A stretch of 64,000 nucleotides of DNA from Cytobacillus eiseniae (GCF_017874625.1 NZ_JAGIKZ010000002.1:62001-126000), one strand, 5' to 3'; positions 37,754 to 47,055 are shown, numbered from the stretch's first letter. Made by a program: numbers and translations. The notes: generated by a model from the sequence alone, not told the origin.

Positions 37754-39628
37754 GTGAGTACCATTGCTCAGAAAAAAGGATTTGGGGCAACGTTATGGGA
37801 CTACTTAACAACAGTAGATCATAAAAAAATTGCCCACCTTTATCTTATAGCTGGCGGATTTTTCTTTTTGGTTGGTGGTTTAGAAGCCTTATTTATCCGT
37901 ATTCAGCTGCTTAAACCAAATAATGACTTTGTAAGTGCAGGTTTCTTTAATGAAATATTAACGATGCATGGAACGACGATGATCTTCTTAGCTGCCATGC
38001 CACTTGTTTTTGCTTTTATGAACGCGATTATGCCACTACAAATTGGTGCGCGTGACGTAGCTTTTCCGTTTCTTAATGCTTTAGGTTTTTGGTTATTCCT
38101 ATTTGGTGGAATCTTCCTTAACCTTTCATGGTTTATGGGAGGCGCGCCTGATGCAGGTTGGACTTCATATGCTTCTCTTTCCATTACTTCGGAAGGGCAT
38201 GGGATTGACTTCTACGCATTAGGCTTGCAGATAGCCGGCTTAGGGACACTAATTGGTGGTATTAATTTCCTTGTAACAATCATTAATATGAGAGCTCCTG
38301 GTATGACTTATATGCGTATGCCAATGTTTACTTGGACGACATTTATCGTATCAGCATTAATCTTGTTTGCTTTCCCGCCACTAACAGTTGGCTTGTTCTT
38401 AATGACTTTTGACAGAATGTTCGGCGCAAATTTCTTTGATGCTGCAATGGGTGGAAATACAATTATTTGGGAGCATTTCTTCTGGATTTTTGGTCACCCT
38501 GAAGTGTACATTTTAATTTTACCTGCATTCGGTATTTTCTCAGAAATCTTTGCGATTTTCTCAAGAAAAAGACTTTTTGGATACTCATCAATGGTTTTTG
38601 CTACAGTATTAATTGGATTCCTAGGATTCATGGTATGGGCTCACCATATGTTTACAACTGGTCTTGGACCAATTGCCAACTCCATTTTTGCAGTTGCGAC
38701 AATGGCGATTGCTGTACCGACGGGTATTAAGATTTTTAACTGGCTATTTACTATGTGGGGCGGAAGTATTCGGTTTACAACACCGATGCTTTGGGCGATT
38801 GCCTTTATTCCTTCCTTTATCATGGGTGGGGTAACAGGCGTTATGCTAGGATCTGCGTCTCAGGATTATCAATATCATGATACGTATTTCGTTGTTGCTC
38901 ACTTCCATTACGTTATTGTTGGAGGAGTAGTATTCGCATTATTCGCGGGCGCACATTTATACTGGCCGAAAATGTTTGGTACGATGTTGAATGAATTCCT
39001 TGGGAAGATTACATTCGTGTTATTCTTCGTCGGATTCCATATGACTTTCTTTATCCAGCATTTCTTAGGGCTTTGGGGTATGCCGCGTCGTGTATTCACA
39101 TACTTACCTGGCCAAGGTTTTGAAACCTCGAACGTCATTAGTTCAATTGGTGCGTTCTTAATGGCTGCTGGGGTTATTGTATTATTAGTGAACGTTGTTA
39201 TTACAAGTGTTAAAAATGAAAAGGTTGGAAATGATCCTTGGGAAGATGGACGTACGCTTGAATGGGCGCTTCCTTCACCACCGCCATATTATAACTTTAA
39301 GCAACTTCCACTTGTTCGTGGATTAGACGCTTATTGGCTAGAAAAAATGGATGGGAAAAAAGGGATGACACCTGCTGAACCAATTGGTGACATTCATATG
39401 CCAAACAATTCATTCATTCCGTTTACGATCTCTTTAGGACTATTCATCGCTGCATTTGGTGCAATGTTCCACGGAGATGAAGGGAATACATGGGGAGTTC
39501 CAGTATTGATCTTTGGTCTATTATTTACTTTAGGATCAATGTTTGTTCGCTCAATTAAAGATGATCATGGATACCATATTCCGAAAAAGGAATTATTAGA
39601 TGATAAAGATTTGGGGGGGAAGGCATAA
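37754..39628 (+). CDS. ctaD: Cytochrome c oxidase subunit I
   Basis: A 624-residue heme-copper oxidase subunit with 12 core spans plus C-terminal additions. It holds heme a and the heme a3-CuB centre: MHGTTM near residue 73, WEHFFWIFGHPEVYILILP (CuB His and the crosslinked Tyr of the K channel) and YFVVAHFHYVIVGG. Start is GTG with GGGGAGG upstream. Its last base overlaps the ctaE start (TAATG), implying coupled translation. Confidence 0.97.
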   Translation: MSTIAQKKGFGATLWDYLTTVDHKKIAHLYLIAGGFFFLVGGLEALFIRIQLLKPNNDFVSAGFFNEILTMHGTTMIFLAAMPLVFAFMNAIMPLQIGARDVAFPFLNALGFWLFLFGGIFLNLSWFMGGAPDAGWTSYASLSITSEGHGIDFYALGLQIAGLGTLIGGINFLVTIINMRAPGMTYMRMPMFTWTTFIVSALILFAFPPLTVGLFLMTFDRMFGANFFDAAMGGNTIIWEHFFWIFGHPEVYILILPAFGIFSEIFAIFSRKRLFGYSSMVFATVLIGFLGFMVWAHHMFTTGLGPIANSIFAVATMAIAVPTGIKIFNWLFTMWGGSIRFTTPMLWAIAFIPSFIMGGVTGVMLGSASQDYQYHDTYFVVAHFHYVIVGGVVFALFAGAHLYWPKMFGTMLNEFLGKITFVLFFVGFHMTFFIQHFLGLWGMPRRVFTYLPGQGFETSNVISSIGAFLMAAGVIVLLVNVVITSVKNEKVGNDPWEDGRTLEWALPSPPPYYNFKQLPLVRGLDAYWLEKMDGKKGMTPAEPIGDIHMPNNSFIPFTISLGLFIAAFGAMFHGDEGNTWGVPVLIFGLLFTLGSMFVRSIKDDHGYHIPKKELLDDKDLGGKA

Positions 39629-40257
39629 TGCATGTTGAAGAAAAAATGACAGTTGAAAAATGGCCTGCTTCGCCTGAAAAACAAACCCTCGAAGCAAAGA
39701 ATAAATTTTTAGGTTTCTGGTTTTTCTTAGGGGGAGAGACCGTACTTTTCGCCTCTCTCTTTGCCACATATCTTGCTTTAAAGGATTCTGTTCCAAGAAG
39801 TGATATGTATTTAGCAAAGGATTTATTTGAGATTCCGTTAGTATTTGTGATGACGATGATCCTTTTAACAAGCTCATTAACGAGTGTATATGCTATGTAC
39901 CATATGAAAAACTTTGACTTCAAGAAAATGCAAATATGGCTAGGGATTACAGTTGTTCTAGGATTATGTTTCTTAGGATTAGAAATTTATGAGTTTAATC
40001 ACTATGTACATGAATTTGGGCATACATTTACTAGTAGTGCATTCGGTTCTGCTTTTTATACTTTAGTTGGATTCCACGGAGCACACGTTGCGTTTGGATT
40101 ACTGTGGATCACTACTTTGATGATTCGAAACAGTAAGCGTGGATTAAACTTATACAATGCACCTAAATTTTATGTTGCTAGTTTATATTGGCACTTTATC
40201 GATGTAGTATGGGTATTTATTTTTACAGTAGTATATTTAATGGGAATGGTGGGATAA
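39628..40257 (+). CDS. ctaE: Cytochrome c oxidase subunit III
   Basis: A 209-residue five-span subunit III (FLGFWFFLGGETVLFASLFA; GFHGAHVAFGLLWI; LYWHFIDVVWVFIFTVVYL). Structural and proton-uptake support for subunit I. Overlaps ctaD by one base; a GGGGGGAAGG site lies within the end of ctaD. ctaF starts three bases later. Confidence 0.97.
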   Translation: MHVEEKMTVEKWPASPEKQTLEAKNKFLGFWFFLGGETVLFASLFATYLALKDSVPRSDMYLAKDLFEIPLVFVMTMILLTSSLTSVYAMYHMKNFDFKKMQIWLGITVVLGLCFLGLEIYEFNHYVHEFGHTFTSSAFGSAFYTLVGFHGAHVAFGLLWITTLMIRNSKRGLNLYNAPKFYVASLYWHFIDVVWVFIFTVVYLMGMVG

Positions 40258-40260
40258 CTG

Positions 40261-40596
40261 ATGACAAATGAACAATTAAATTCAGGCAATCCTCGTGTAG
40301 ACATTGAATATCGCCGTAAAAAGAATGCGGAAGAAATGAGACACCAGGTCATCTCATTTGCATTAATGATTTTCTTAACATTAATTGCTTTTGTTGCAGT
40401 TGCATATGAGGAGTTTTCTGGTTGGTTCGTTGTTCCGTTTATTCTTCTACTTGCAGGTGTTCAAGTGATCTTCCAATTATTTTACTTCATGCATATGAGT
40501 CATAAAGGACATGAGGCGCCAAAGTTATTTATGTATGCAGGGATGGTAGTAGCATTTGTTACGATTCTTTGCTATACAACGATTATTTGGTGGTAA
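40261..40596 (+). CDS. ctaF: Cytochrome c oxidase subunit IVB
   Basis: A 111-residue three-span protein of the CtaF family, with an N-terminal basic segment (RVDIEYRRKKNAEEMRHQ) and spans ISFALMIFLTLIAFVAVAY, FVVPFILLLAGVQVIFQLF and LFMYAGMVVAFVTILCYTT. Minor subunit of the caa3 oxidase. Last gene of ctaCDEF before a terminator. Confidence 0.95.
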   Translation: MTNEQLNSGNPRVDIEYRRKKNAEEMRHQVISFALMIFLTLIAFVAVAYEEFSGWFVVPFILLLAGVQVIFQLFYFMHMSHKGHEAPKLFMYAGMVVAFVTILCYTTIIWW

Positions 40597-40606
40597 AAAA
40601 TAGAAA

Positions 40607-40635
40607 AGAAATCGGCTGAAAAGCCGGTTTCTTTT
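40607..40635 (+). terminator. Terminator of ctaCDEF
   Basis: AAGAAATCGGCT and AGCCGGTTTCTT pair around four bases, followed by TTTTT. Confidence 0.85.
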
Positions 40636-40746
40636 TGTATAGAAGAAATATTGCTAATAATCAAATAGCTGATTTCTTTGTTTTTTAATAGAATCAACGT
40701 ATAATTAAAGTGTAGTTAGAAGTGAGAGTGAAGGGGTGAAAATCAT

Positions 40747-41649
40747 TTGTCTATTTCTATCTTTGGCTTTCGAGCATTATGGAGCCCATACTTTGCAATT
40801 TCCCTAGTCCTTATTCTAATTGGTTATTTTCTTTTTATGACTAAATATCGAAAGAAGTTCATAGAAAGTGAACGACTAACAATAGGTCAGGCAGTTAATT
40901 TTTCGTTAGGGATCATTCTTTTATATATTATTAAAGGGTCTCCGGTTGATTTATTAGGGCATCTTACGTTTTACGCACATATGACTCAAATGGCTGTCCT
41001 ATGTTTAATCATTCCACAATTGTTTATCTATGGTATTCCCAAATGGATTTGGCGAACTTTGTTTAAAAATAATGTCATTAAAAAGATGTTTAATCTTTTA
41101 TCAAAACCTGTTGTTGCATTAATAATGTTTAATGGGATTTTCTCAATCTATCATATTCCGTTAGTATTTGATTTAGTTAAAACAGATATTTGGCTCCATG
41201 CAGGTTACACGAGCATTTTATTTATCGTTTCCTTTTTCTTCTGGTGGCCACTTATTAATCAGCTTGAAGATCAACATACATTAAGTGGTCTAAAGAAAGT
41301 GGGATATATCTTTGCTGGTGGTGCTTTGCTTCTACCTGCGTGTGCGTTAATCATTTTCTCGGATGTCCCATTATATGCAACTTTTTCGGATCCAAATGCA
41401 TGGGCGAAAGCGCTTGAGCTTTGTGTACCAGGTACGACTTTGGCCGGCTTAACATTAAGTGGACCAGAAGTATTCAGTTCAATGTCCCTCCTAGATGATC
41501 AGCAGCTTGGTGGAATTGTGATGAAAATTATTCAGGAAGTTGTTTATGGCTTTGTATTAGCAAAGGTTTTCTTTAGCTGGTATCGTAATGAGCAGGGTGA
41601 AACAGAGGCGGAAAAGCAGCATCGGTTGAATCCACAATTGATCGAGTAA
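40747..41649 (+). CDS. ctaG: Cytochrome c oxidase assembly protein CtaG
   Basis: A 300-residue polytopic membrane protein (about seven spans; FYAHMTQMAVLCLIIPQLF, LHAGYTSILFIVSFFFWWPL) of the caa3_CtaG family. In B. subtilis it is needed for formation of active caa3 oxidase. Start is TTG with GAAGGGGTG upstream. Separated from ctaF by a terminator, so it has its own promoter or relies on read-through. Confidence 0.93.
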   Translation: MSISIFGFRALWSPYFAISLVLILIGYFLFMTKYRKKFIESERLTIGQAVNFSLGIILLYIIKGSPVDLLGHLTFYAHMTQMAVLCLIIPQLFIYGIPKWIWRTLFKNNVIKKMFNLLSKPVVALIMFNGIFSIYHIPLVFDLVKTDIWLHAGYTSILFIVSFFFWWPLINQLEDQHTLSGLKKVGYIFAGGALLLPACALIIFSDVPLYATFSDPNAWAKALELCVPGTTLAGLTLSGPEVFSSMSLLDDQQLGGIVMKIIQEVVYGFVLAKVFFSWYRNEQGETEAEKQHRLNPQLIE

Positions 41650-41650
41650 G

Positions 41651-41683
41651 ATAAGCCCTGTCCGTCTGGATAGGGCTTTATAA
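41651..41683 (+). terminator. Terminator of ctaG
   Basis: AAGCCCT-TCC and GGA-AGGGCTT form the stem; the T tract is short. Confidence 0.75.
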
Positions 41684-41844
41684 CAATTGTGGTTCTTTGG
41701 GAATGTAAAATATCACGATTCTTAATAAATATGTGAACATTTAAGCACTATTTTTCATAAAAAGGCTTAGTAATTGATTAGATAAGTTATAATGACAGAA
41801 TAAGCAAAAATACATAGCAACATTAATTGGAGAGGGAGACAGGT

Positions 41845-42312
41845 ATGGAATTTTCATTACCAATTTTACCAACGATTAGTACAACCTTTATTGTTTTAAG
41901 TGCGATTTTTGTGGCGATCGGATGGGGACAAATTCGCAAGCGTAAGATCGATGCACATAAGAAAACAATGACATTTGCAGGGATATTTGCGATTATATTC
42001 TTTACTATTTATATGAGCAGAACAGTGTTTATTGGCAATACCGCTTTTGGTGGGCCAGATAATCTTAAAATATACTATACGATCTTTCTGATCTTCCATG
42101 TTACATTAGCGACTATTGGAGCTGTTTTAGGCTTGATTTCATTAATTTCTGGTTATCGAAATAAATTGTCACTTCACAGGAAACTAGGGCCAATCACAAG
42201 TATTGTATGGTTTATTACCGCAATAACAGGTGTTGCAGTATATTTATTATTATATGTATTTTTCCATGGTGGAGAAACAACCTCAACTATTAAAGCTATT
42301 TTAGGGTTTTAA
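41845..42312 (+). CDS. ctaM: DUF420 membrane protein, CtaM/YozB-like oxidase assembly factor
   Basis: A 155-residue four-span protein (TISTTFIVLSAIFVAIGW; FAGIFAIIFFTIYMSRTVFI; IFLIFHVTLATIGAVLGLIS; ITSIVWFITAITGVAVYLLL) with conserved His in DAHKK, IFHVTLA and SLHRKLG. DUF420 includes S. aureus CtaM, required for aa3-type oxidase. Start at 41845 has GGAGAGGGAG upstream. Position right after ctaG supports the role. The gene name is by family, not proven orthology. Confidence 0.8.
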   Translation: MEFSLPILPTISTTFIVLSAIFVAIGWGQIRKRKIDAHKKTMTFAGIFAIIFFTIYMSRTVFIGNTAFGGPDNLKIYYTIFLIFHVTLATIGAVLGLISLISGYRNKLSLHRKLGPITSIVWFITAITGVAVYLLLYVFFHGGETTSTIKAILGF

Positions 42313-42370
42313 TAAAACTACTCTCGAAAAAGTGTGAAATTAGTTGATGGAAATCAGTTTAAATAAAAAA

Positions 42371-42400
42371 GAAAAGACGCATATTAAATGCGTCTTTTCT
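42371..42400. terminator. Bidirectional terminator between ctaM and the YugN-like gene
   Basis: GAAAAGACGCAT and ATGCGTCTTTTC pair; A/T tracts lie on both sides. Confidence 0.85.
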
Positions 42401-42401
42401 A

Positions 42402-42761
42402 TTAGTTGGAAAATTTTTCAATTTCAGCAGAAACGTTTGCTAGAATTTTTTCACATTGGCTTACAAGTGTTTTTGGGTAAACCTCATCCTCGCCATATTC
42501 AACACCATGAGGATAGTAATGTTTGCCTAATGCTGGTGTCATTAATTGAATAACTGCTTCATCAGCGCCAACATCACCTTCAGATGCATAACCAAATACT
42601 CGTAAGTAGTAAGTGCCTTCTTTTAAAACAAATTTACGGTCGTATGTAACTCTTTCATAATCCCATTGACCTGCACGTACAAGTCCATAAGAATCCATTA
42701 AATCATCTAAACGATTTAAATCTGCTTTCATTTTTTCTAAACCAGTATTTTCGAACTTCAT
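42402..42761 (-). CDS. YugN-like family protein
   Basis: A 119-residue cytosolic protein starting MKFENTGLEKMKADLNRLDD and containing GQWDYERVTYDRKF and YYLRVFGYASEGDVGAD, the YugN-like family pattern. Function unknown. Start at 42761 follows AGGAGGGAC; an in-frame start at 42788 lies upstream of that site and is rejected. Confidence 0.8.
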   Translation of the reverse strand: MKFENTGLEKMKADLNRLDDLMDSYGLVRAGQWDYERVTYDRKFVLKEGTYYLRVFGYASEGDVGADEAVIQLMTPALGKHYYPHGVEYGEDEVYPKTLVSQCEKILANVSAEIEKFSN

Positions 42762-42992
42762 ATTTGTCCCTCCTAAAAAACAATTCATTAAAGCTAACAG
42801 TAGCTTAGCTGAATTAATATTACAAGTTTTATCCCAAATCTAATAATAGTTCAAATAGGGCGATTATGCAATGTATTCATGAAAGAATCCCATTCATTCA
42901 TTTAAATATTTCATTAAATCGTAAAGATTTTCAATAATAGCAAGAAAAAATAGTAATTGGGAAATGATAATGTTGGATGGAGGGATTATTAA

Positions 42993-43622
42993 ATGAGAAG
43001 GAAAATTGCTAGTCTTTTTTTCCTCATTTTCTTTTTCGCATTTGGAATGAATATATCTGCCCAAACAAAATATATTGTCAATGATGGAGATACACTTTGG
43101 GAAATTTCTATTCATTATGATATAGACTTAGAAATGTTAATTAATAGTAATCCCCAAATTATCAACCCAGATATTATTTACCCGGGGCAGATAGTGATCA
43201 TACCAGGGAAAGTTGATTTACGCGAAAATAATAATGTTTTGAATAAAGAAGAAAGCGAGCTGATTGAACTTATAAACAAAGAAAGATTGAAGGCTGGTTT
43301 ACTTTCATTAAAAGTTGACTCCATCATTTCAAGGGCTGCCTCTCTTAAATCGATCGACATGATGGAGAAAGAATATATTTCTCATCATTCGCCTACATAT
43401 GGGAGTCCGGGTGAAATGTTAAAGTACTTACATATTTCTTATCAAAATGTAAATGAGAATATAGGGGCTGGCTATCGATCTGCAAATGAAATGTTCATAT
43501 CTTGGATGAATTCTCATGAAAATCGTAAGCGAATATTAAATAAAGGGGCGAAAAAAATTGGGGTAGCTGTTTCTGAAGGTGGGCCTTATCATTATTATTG
43601 GACAATATTAATTGTGGAATAA
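42993..43622 (+). CDS. Secreted LysM-CAP domain protein
   Basis: A 209-residue protein: signal peptide (ASLFFLIFFFAFGMNISAQ), a LysM domain (residues 26-70; YIVNDGDTLWEISIHYDIDL...IYPGQIVIIP) that binds peptidoglycan, and a CAP/SCP domain (about 85-209; LINKERLKAGLLSL, SHHSPTYGSP, NENIGAGY, HRILN-like ENRKRILNKG). Architecture resembles YkwD/SafA-like spore or wall proteins. The CAP His and Glu positions appear present. Start has ATGGAGGGATT upstream. It stands just before ylbC, also a CAP protein. Confidence 0.85.
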   Translation: MRRKIASLFFLIFFFAFGMNISAQTKYIVNDGDTLWEISIHYDIDLEMLINSNPQIINPDIIYPGQIVIIPGKVDLRENNNVLNKEESELIELINKERLKAGLLSLKVDSIISRAASLKSIDMMEKEYISHHSPTYGSPGEMLKYLHISYQNVNENIGAGYRSANEMFISWMNSHENRKRILNKGAKKIGVAVSEGGPYHYYWTILIVE

Positions 43623-43657
43623 TAGCAGAATGGAAGATGAGCATTGTAATAATAGGA

Positions 43658-43687
43658 AGAGCACCATAATAGGTGTTCTTTTTGCGT
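43658..43687 (+). terminator. Terminator of the LysM-CAP gene
   Basis: AAGAGCACC and GGTGTTCTT pair, followed by TTTTG. Confidence 0.75.
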
Positions 43688-43795
43688 TATCAGAAAATTC
43701 TTTTTTTAAGTAGATTTGGATAGGAATAATGATATACTTTCCTTAAGAAAAGAATATATAATTAATACAGTATAGATAGAAAGGAGGTAATCCTT

Positions 43796-44869
43796 GTGCG
43801 AAATCTTGTTCGGATTCTAGTCCTTATTTCCGGATTGCTTGCAATTGTCTTTTTATTTAATATTAATTTTGATAATAATGGAGATGTATTGGTAAATGGA
43901 GTACGTCAACAACCAAAACTTGATCAATCATTGGACGAATCTGTCGATGTTCAAGATGTTTCACAATTAGACTATCCTCAAGAAGGATTAATTAGTCTGG
44001 TAGGAAAAACGAGCAAGGAATTGATTCATACATTAGGAGAGCCATTGAGACGAGATCCAACCTTTTATGGCTATGACTGGTGGATTTATAAAACTAATTT
44101 ACATAATTATGTTCAAGTAGGTGTGGCTGATGATAAGGTAGTAACGATGTATGCAACTGGTGCAGAAGTAGATATTCCCCCATTTAAGATTGGTCAGTCT
44201 ATTGCTGACATCTATCATTTAACATCGATTGAAGCCAATATAGGCCTTGATTATGAAGGCAGTTCTTACATGTTTGAGTTATCAGAAGATGATATGAATA
44301 CACGACCACTGATCACGATTGGTCATGCATATATACAGTTGCATATTGATAAGTTTACAGGCACTTTATCAAGTATTCGAGTTCTAGATATAGAATCCTT
44401 AATTAAACAACGTCCCTATGAAATGGTATATAGAGGTGAGCTGCTAGAATCGACGCCGCCTTCATCTATTTATGAAGAAGAAATCGAGAAGAGCACAGAA
44501 AAACAGATTTTTGATATTACAAATGTTTTTCGTACAAGGTATGGCTTTCGGCCGATAGAGTGGGATGAACAAACTGCGGATGTTGCATTTGCGCATAGTA
44601 AGGATATGTATGAAACAAATGATTTTTCACATACATCAGTAAAATATGGAGAATTATCAGATCGGCTTGATGCGGCAGAAATATTTTATCAAACAGCTGG
44701 TGAGAATATTGCTGCAAATTATATGGATGCACCAGCTGTCATGGAAGGTTGGCTCAATAGTAAGGGACACCGAGACACCTTATTAAATGAACAATTTACT
44801 CATCTAGGAGTAGGTGTGTTTAAGAAGCATTACACACAAAACTTTATTGAAAAGTGGCAGGAAGAATGA
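43796..44869 (+). CDS. ylbC: CAP-domain protein YlbC
   Basis: A 357-residue membrane-anchored extracytoplasmic protein: an N-terminal anchor (ILVLISGLLAIVFLF), a CAP-associated beta domain (about 60-215; LVGKTSKELIHTLGEPLRRD) and a C-terminal CAP/SCP domain (about 228-345; TNVFRTRYGFRPIEWDEQTA, FSHTSVKYGELSDRL, AGENIAANY). Matches YlbC of B. subtilis in order and place. Start is GTG with AAAGGAGG upstream. Function unknown; wall or spore association is inferred. Confidence 0.9.
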   Translation: MRNLVRILVLISGLLAIVFLFNINFDNNGDVLVNGVRQQPKLDQSLDESVDVQDVSQLDYPQEGLISLVGKTSKELIHTLGEPLRRDPTFYGYDWWIYKTNLHNYVQVGVADDKVVTMYATGAEVDIPPFKIGQSIADIYHLTSIEANIGLDYEGSSYMFELSEDDMNTRPLITIGHAYIQLHIDKFTGTLSSIRVLDIESLIKQRPYEMVYRGELLESTPPSSIYEEEIEKSTEKQIFDITNVFRTRYGFRPIEWDEQTADVAFAHSKDMYETNDFSHTSVKYGELSDRLDAAEIFYQTAGENIAANYMDAPAVMEGWLNSKGHRDTLLNEQFTHLGVGVFKKHYTQNFIEKWQEE

Positions 44870-44897
44870 AGGGCTTAGTATTTAAGCTCTTTTTTTC
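44870..44897. terminator. Bidirectional terminator between ylbC and the thioesterase gene
   Basis: AGGGCTTA and TAAGCTCT pair and are followed by TTTTTTT; the stem includes the end of the convergent gene. Confidence 0.8.
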
Positions 44898-45373
44898 TTT
44901 ATGATGAAAAAACTGCCTGTTGCTTGAGCGATTTTCTTGCCATCGGATCGATAGACTGCAGCTGATAAAACCATGCTTTTTGTCCCTTTATGATCGATAT
45001 TTGCCTTACACTGCAAATAATCTCCTTTCCCAATCGTCAAGTAATGAATATTTAATTGTGTAGTTACTGCGCCATATCCTTCTGGCAGTAGCGAATTTGC
45101 AAGAGTGCCCATTGCAGAATCAATAATTGTTGCGGTAATTCCGCCATGAACGATCCCTAAATTATTATTTAATAGAGGAGTTAAAGGAACGGTAAGTTCA
45201 CATATTTCATCATTCATCGTACGGTCCATATGAAGAAGGCCGCCGATATATGAACTATTCAGCTTCATTTGCTTTTTGTTAAACCCTTGTAAAATATCTT
45301 CTAATACTTCCATTTCCTCGTCTGAGGCTTGTTCCATGCAATTTTCTAATAGCACCCTAAGTTGTTCTTTCAT
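44882..45373 (-). CDS. PaaI-family hotdog-fold thioesterase
   Basis: A 163-residue acyl-CoA thioesterase-like protein. A helical N-terminal 50 residues precede a hotdog domain with the GIVHGGITATIIDSAMG motif (catalytic region near residue 92-110), VTTQLNIHYL and a final TGSFFIIKKK strand. PaaI-type enzymes hydrolyse aromatic or medium-chain acyl-CoAs; the substrate cannot be predicted. ATG follows AAGGTG. Not part of the usual ylb order. Confidence 0.85.
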   Translation of the reverse strand: MKEQLRVLLENCMEQASDEEMEVLEDILQGFNKKQMKLNSSYIGGLLHMDRTMNDEICELTVPLTPLLNNNLGIVHGGITATIIDSAMGTLANSLLPEGYGAVTTQLNIHYLTIGKGDYLQCKANIDHKGTKSMVLSAAVYRSDGKKIAQATGSFFIIKKKRA

Positions 45374-45509
45374 TTCTATTCACCTTTTTCGAATTTATCT
45401 GCATTCATATCGTAACATTAAAGATTCCTTTTGGCATTTATCTTTTCACCATTTTCTTCATCATTCATAAAGTATAGTAGGTAATTGTAACAGGAAGAGG
45501 TGAACGGAA

Positions 45510-45926
45510 ATGGTGAAAAAAAATCTCCATCCTTCTGTTGAACAATTCAAATCGTTTGTGAAAGCAAATCCTAAGATTGTTAAGGAAGTCAGGTCGGGAA
45601 AAAATACATGGCAGGAATTATATGAAGACTGGTACTTGTTAGGTGAAGACGATTCTAGATGGGATGCGTACCGAATGGAATCAAAGCAAGAAGCGAAAAC
45701 GGAAGCAAATGCTGGGGAAAATAAAACAGATTGGCTTGGTACGATCTTAGGCGCGATGAAAAAGATGGATCCGAATGAAATGCAGGGCTATGTTCAGAAT
45801 ATTAGTCAAGCGCTAGGGACCGTGCAAGGTGTATTGGCGCAATTTCAAGGGGGATCTGGTTCAACAGTCAGTTCTAAGGTGACTGAGACAAAATTGAGCA
45901 GCCCTTTTGTGTTTAATAAGGATTAA
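45510..45926 (+). CDS. ylbD: YlbD-like putative spore coat protein
   Basis: A 138-residue protein with LHPSVEQFKSFVKANPKIVK and TWQELYEDWYLLGEDDSRW at the N-terminus, as in YlbD, then a helical Met/Gln-rich tail (MDPNEMQGYVQNISQALGTV). Described as a coat-associated protein in B. subtilis; expression timing here is unknown. RBS AAGAGGTG. Directly followed (16 bases) by ylbE. Confidence 0.88.
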   Translation: MVKKNLHPSVEQFKSFVKANPKIVKEVRSGKNTWQELYEDWYLLGEDDSRWDAYRMESKQEAKTEANAGENKTDWLGTILGAMKKMDPNEMQGYVQNISQALGTVQGVLAQFQGGSGSTVSSKVTETKLSSPFVFNKD

Positions 45927-45942
45927 AGAGGAGGTACGATAG

Positions 45943-46182
45943 ATGAGACAAGATATTATTAATTACTTAGGACAAAATAAGCAATTACAAAAGTTCGTTC
46001 GAGAGCAGCCGATTTGGTACAGAAGATTATCACGTAATCCTCATGAAATTCAGACATTAGAAGTGGCTGCTCTAAATTATTATAAAAATACAATCCCACA
46101 TAAGGTAGAAAAGTTTTCTAATGGTGTTCAAATGGCATCTATGATGATGGGGATGTTTCAAGCAATGAATTCACAATCCTAA
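45943..46182 (+). CDS. ylbE: YlbE-like protein
   Basis: A 79-residue protein beginning MRQDIINYLGQNKQLQKFVR, with PIWYRRLSRNPHEIQTLEVA, as in YlbE. Short Met-rich C-terminus (MASMMMGMFQAMNSQ). AGAGGAGG precedes the ATG. Probably cotranscribed with ylbD and likely involved with the spore coat, by association only. Confidence 0.88.
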   Translation: MRQDIINYLGQNKQLQKFVREQPIWYRRLSRNPHEIQTLEVAALNYYKNTIPHKVEKFSNGVQMASMMMGMFQAMNSQS

Positions 46183-46227
46183 TAAAAGCTTTCTCTATGA
46201 AGGAGAAGGCTTTTTATTTTTTTCAAT
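46181..46227 (+). terminator. Terminator of ylbDE
   Basis: AATAAAAGC-TTCTC and GAGAA-GCTTTTTATT pair, followed by TTTTTTTC; MITE copy E inserted right in its tail. Confidence 0.8.
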
Positions 46228-46533
46228 GGCTCTTTACTAAAAGATTGTTGTTTTTAAAATAGTTGTTAGACTGAATGGTTTACCAAATAGGTCAGTTGAT
46301 TGGAGCGGAAGGTGCGAGACTCCTCGAAAATGCATTCGCATTTCCTTCGTGCGGTGTGAATTCAAGAAGTCCATTCAATATCCTGCGGGATGCGTGGGAC
46401 AGCTGAGACCTCGCAAGAGCGTAAGCGATGAGGAGGCTCAAGCAGACTACCCCGCGGAAAGGGAGCACACGTACGCAGAAATCAACCTCTACCAATTTTA
46501 TCTTAATAAGCAACAATGTGTACGAAAACAGTC
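46228..46533. mobile_element. MITE-like element, copy E (long form)
   Basis: A 306-bp copy, left end GGCTCTTTACTAAAAGATTG, right end GTACGAAAACAGTC. Flanks TTTTCAAT (46220-46227) and TTCTCAAT (46534-46541) agree at 7 of 8 bases. It contains the ~60-bp hairpin block (GAAAATGCATTCGCATTTCC) and the middle GATGCGTGGGACAGCTGAG block. Open frames across it on both strands are judged non-coding. Confidence 0.85.
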
Positions 46534-46629
46534 TTCTCAATTTTTCCTTAAAGAGTAAAAAGATTGGTCAAGGAACACAATAATTACATATCAAAAAGTT
46601 GAGCATGAACGAATAAAGGAGAGATTATC

Positions 46630-47055
46630 TTGAAAGGATTTATATTCACCGCTATAGCTTTCTCAATATTAGCAATCACCGGCTGTCAGAAAGATATCCC
46701 TGAGCCGGAAGCAAAGATAAGTGTACAGCCACTACAAGTTGTTCAAATGAATAATGATATTCCTGTTTCTGTATTTGAAATAAATGAGATTGAGCCATTT
46801 TATGTTAATCATAAGGTGGATGGTCAAAATGTATTTATTGAATGTATTATACAAGGAATTTCTTTTAGAGAGACAGCTGCTAGCAACAGAGGGAAAATTA
46901 TATTGTATGTAAATGGAATAAAGAAGGAGGAAATCTCTTCAGCTGCTTTTATTGTCAAAGGGTTGCCTATTGGGAGGAACCATCTGAAATTAGTAGTTGT
47001 AAAGGCAGATAATTCAGCCATTGTGATAGAAAAGGAATTTGATGTGACGATTTGA
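46630..47055 (+). CDS. Predicted lipoprotein of unknown function
   Basis: A 141-residue protein with a signal peptide and lipobox AITGC (near Cys19). The mature part is beta-rich (VFEINEIEPFYVNHKVDGQN; RGKIILYVNGIKKEE; GRNHLKLVVVKADN), suggesting an immunoglobulin-like surface domain. Start is TTG with AAGGAGAG upstream. It precedes ylbF by about 55 bases. Unrecognised family. Confidence 0.7.
   Translation: MKGFIFTAIAFSILAITGCQKDIPEPEAKISVQPLQVVQMNNDIPVSVFEINEIEPFYVNHKVDGQNVFIECIIQGISFRETAASNRGKIILYVNGIKKEEISSAAFIVKGLPIGRNHLKLVVVKADNSAIVIEKEFDVTI

Noticed and set aside
46292-46558. Open frames on both strands near 46.3-46.6 kb
   Set aside because: They are contained in MITE copy E and the same frames are broken in other copies.
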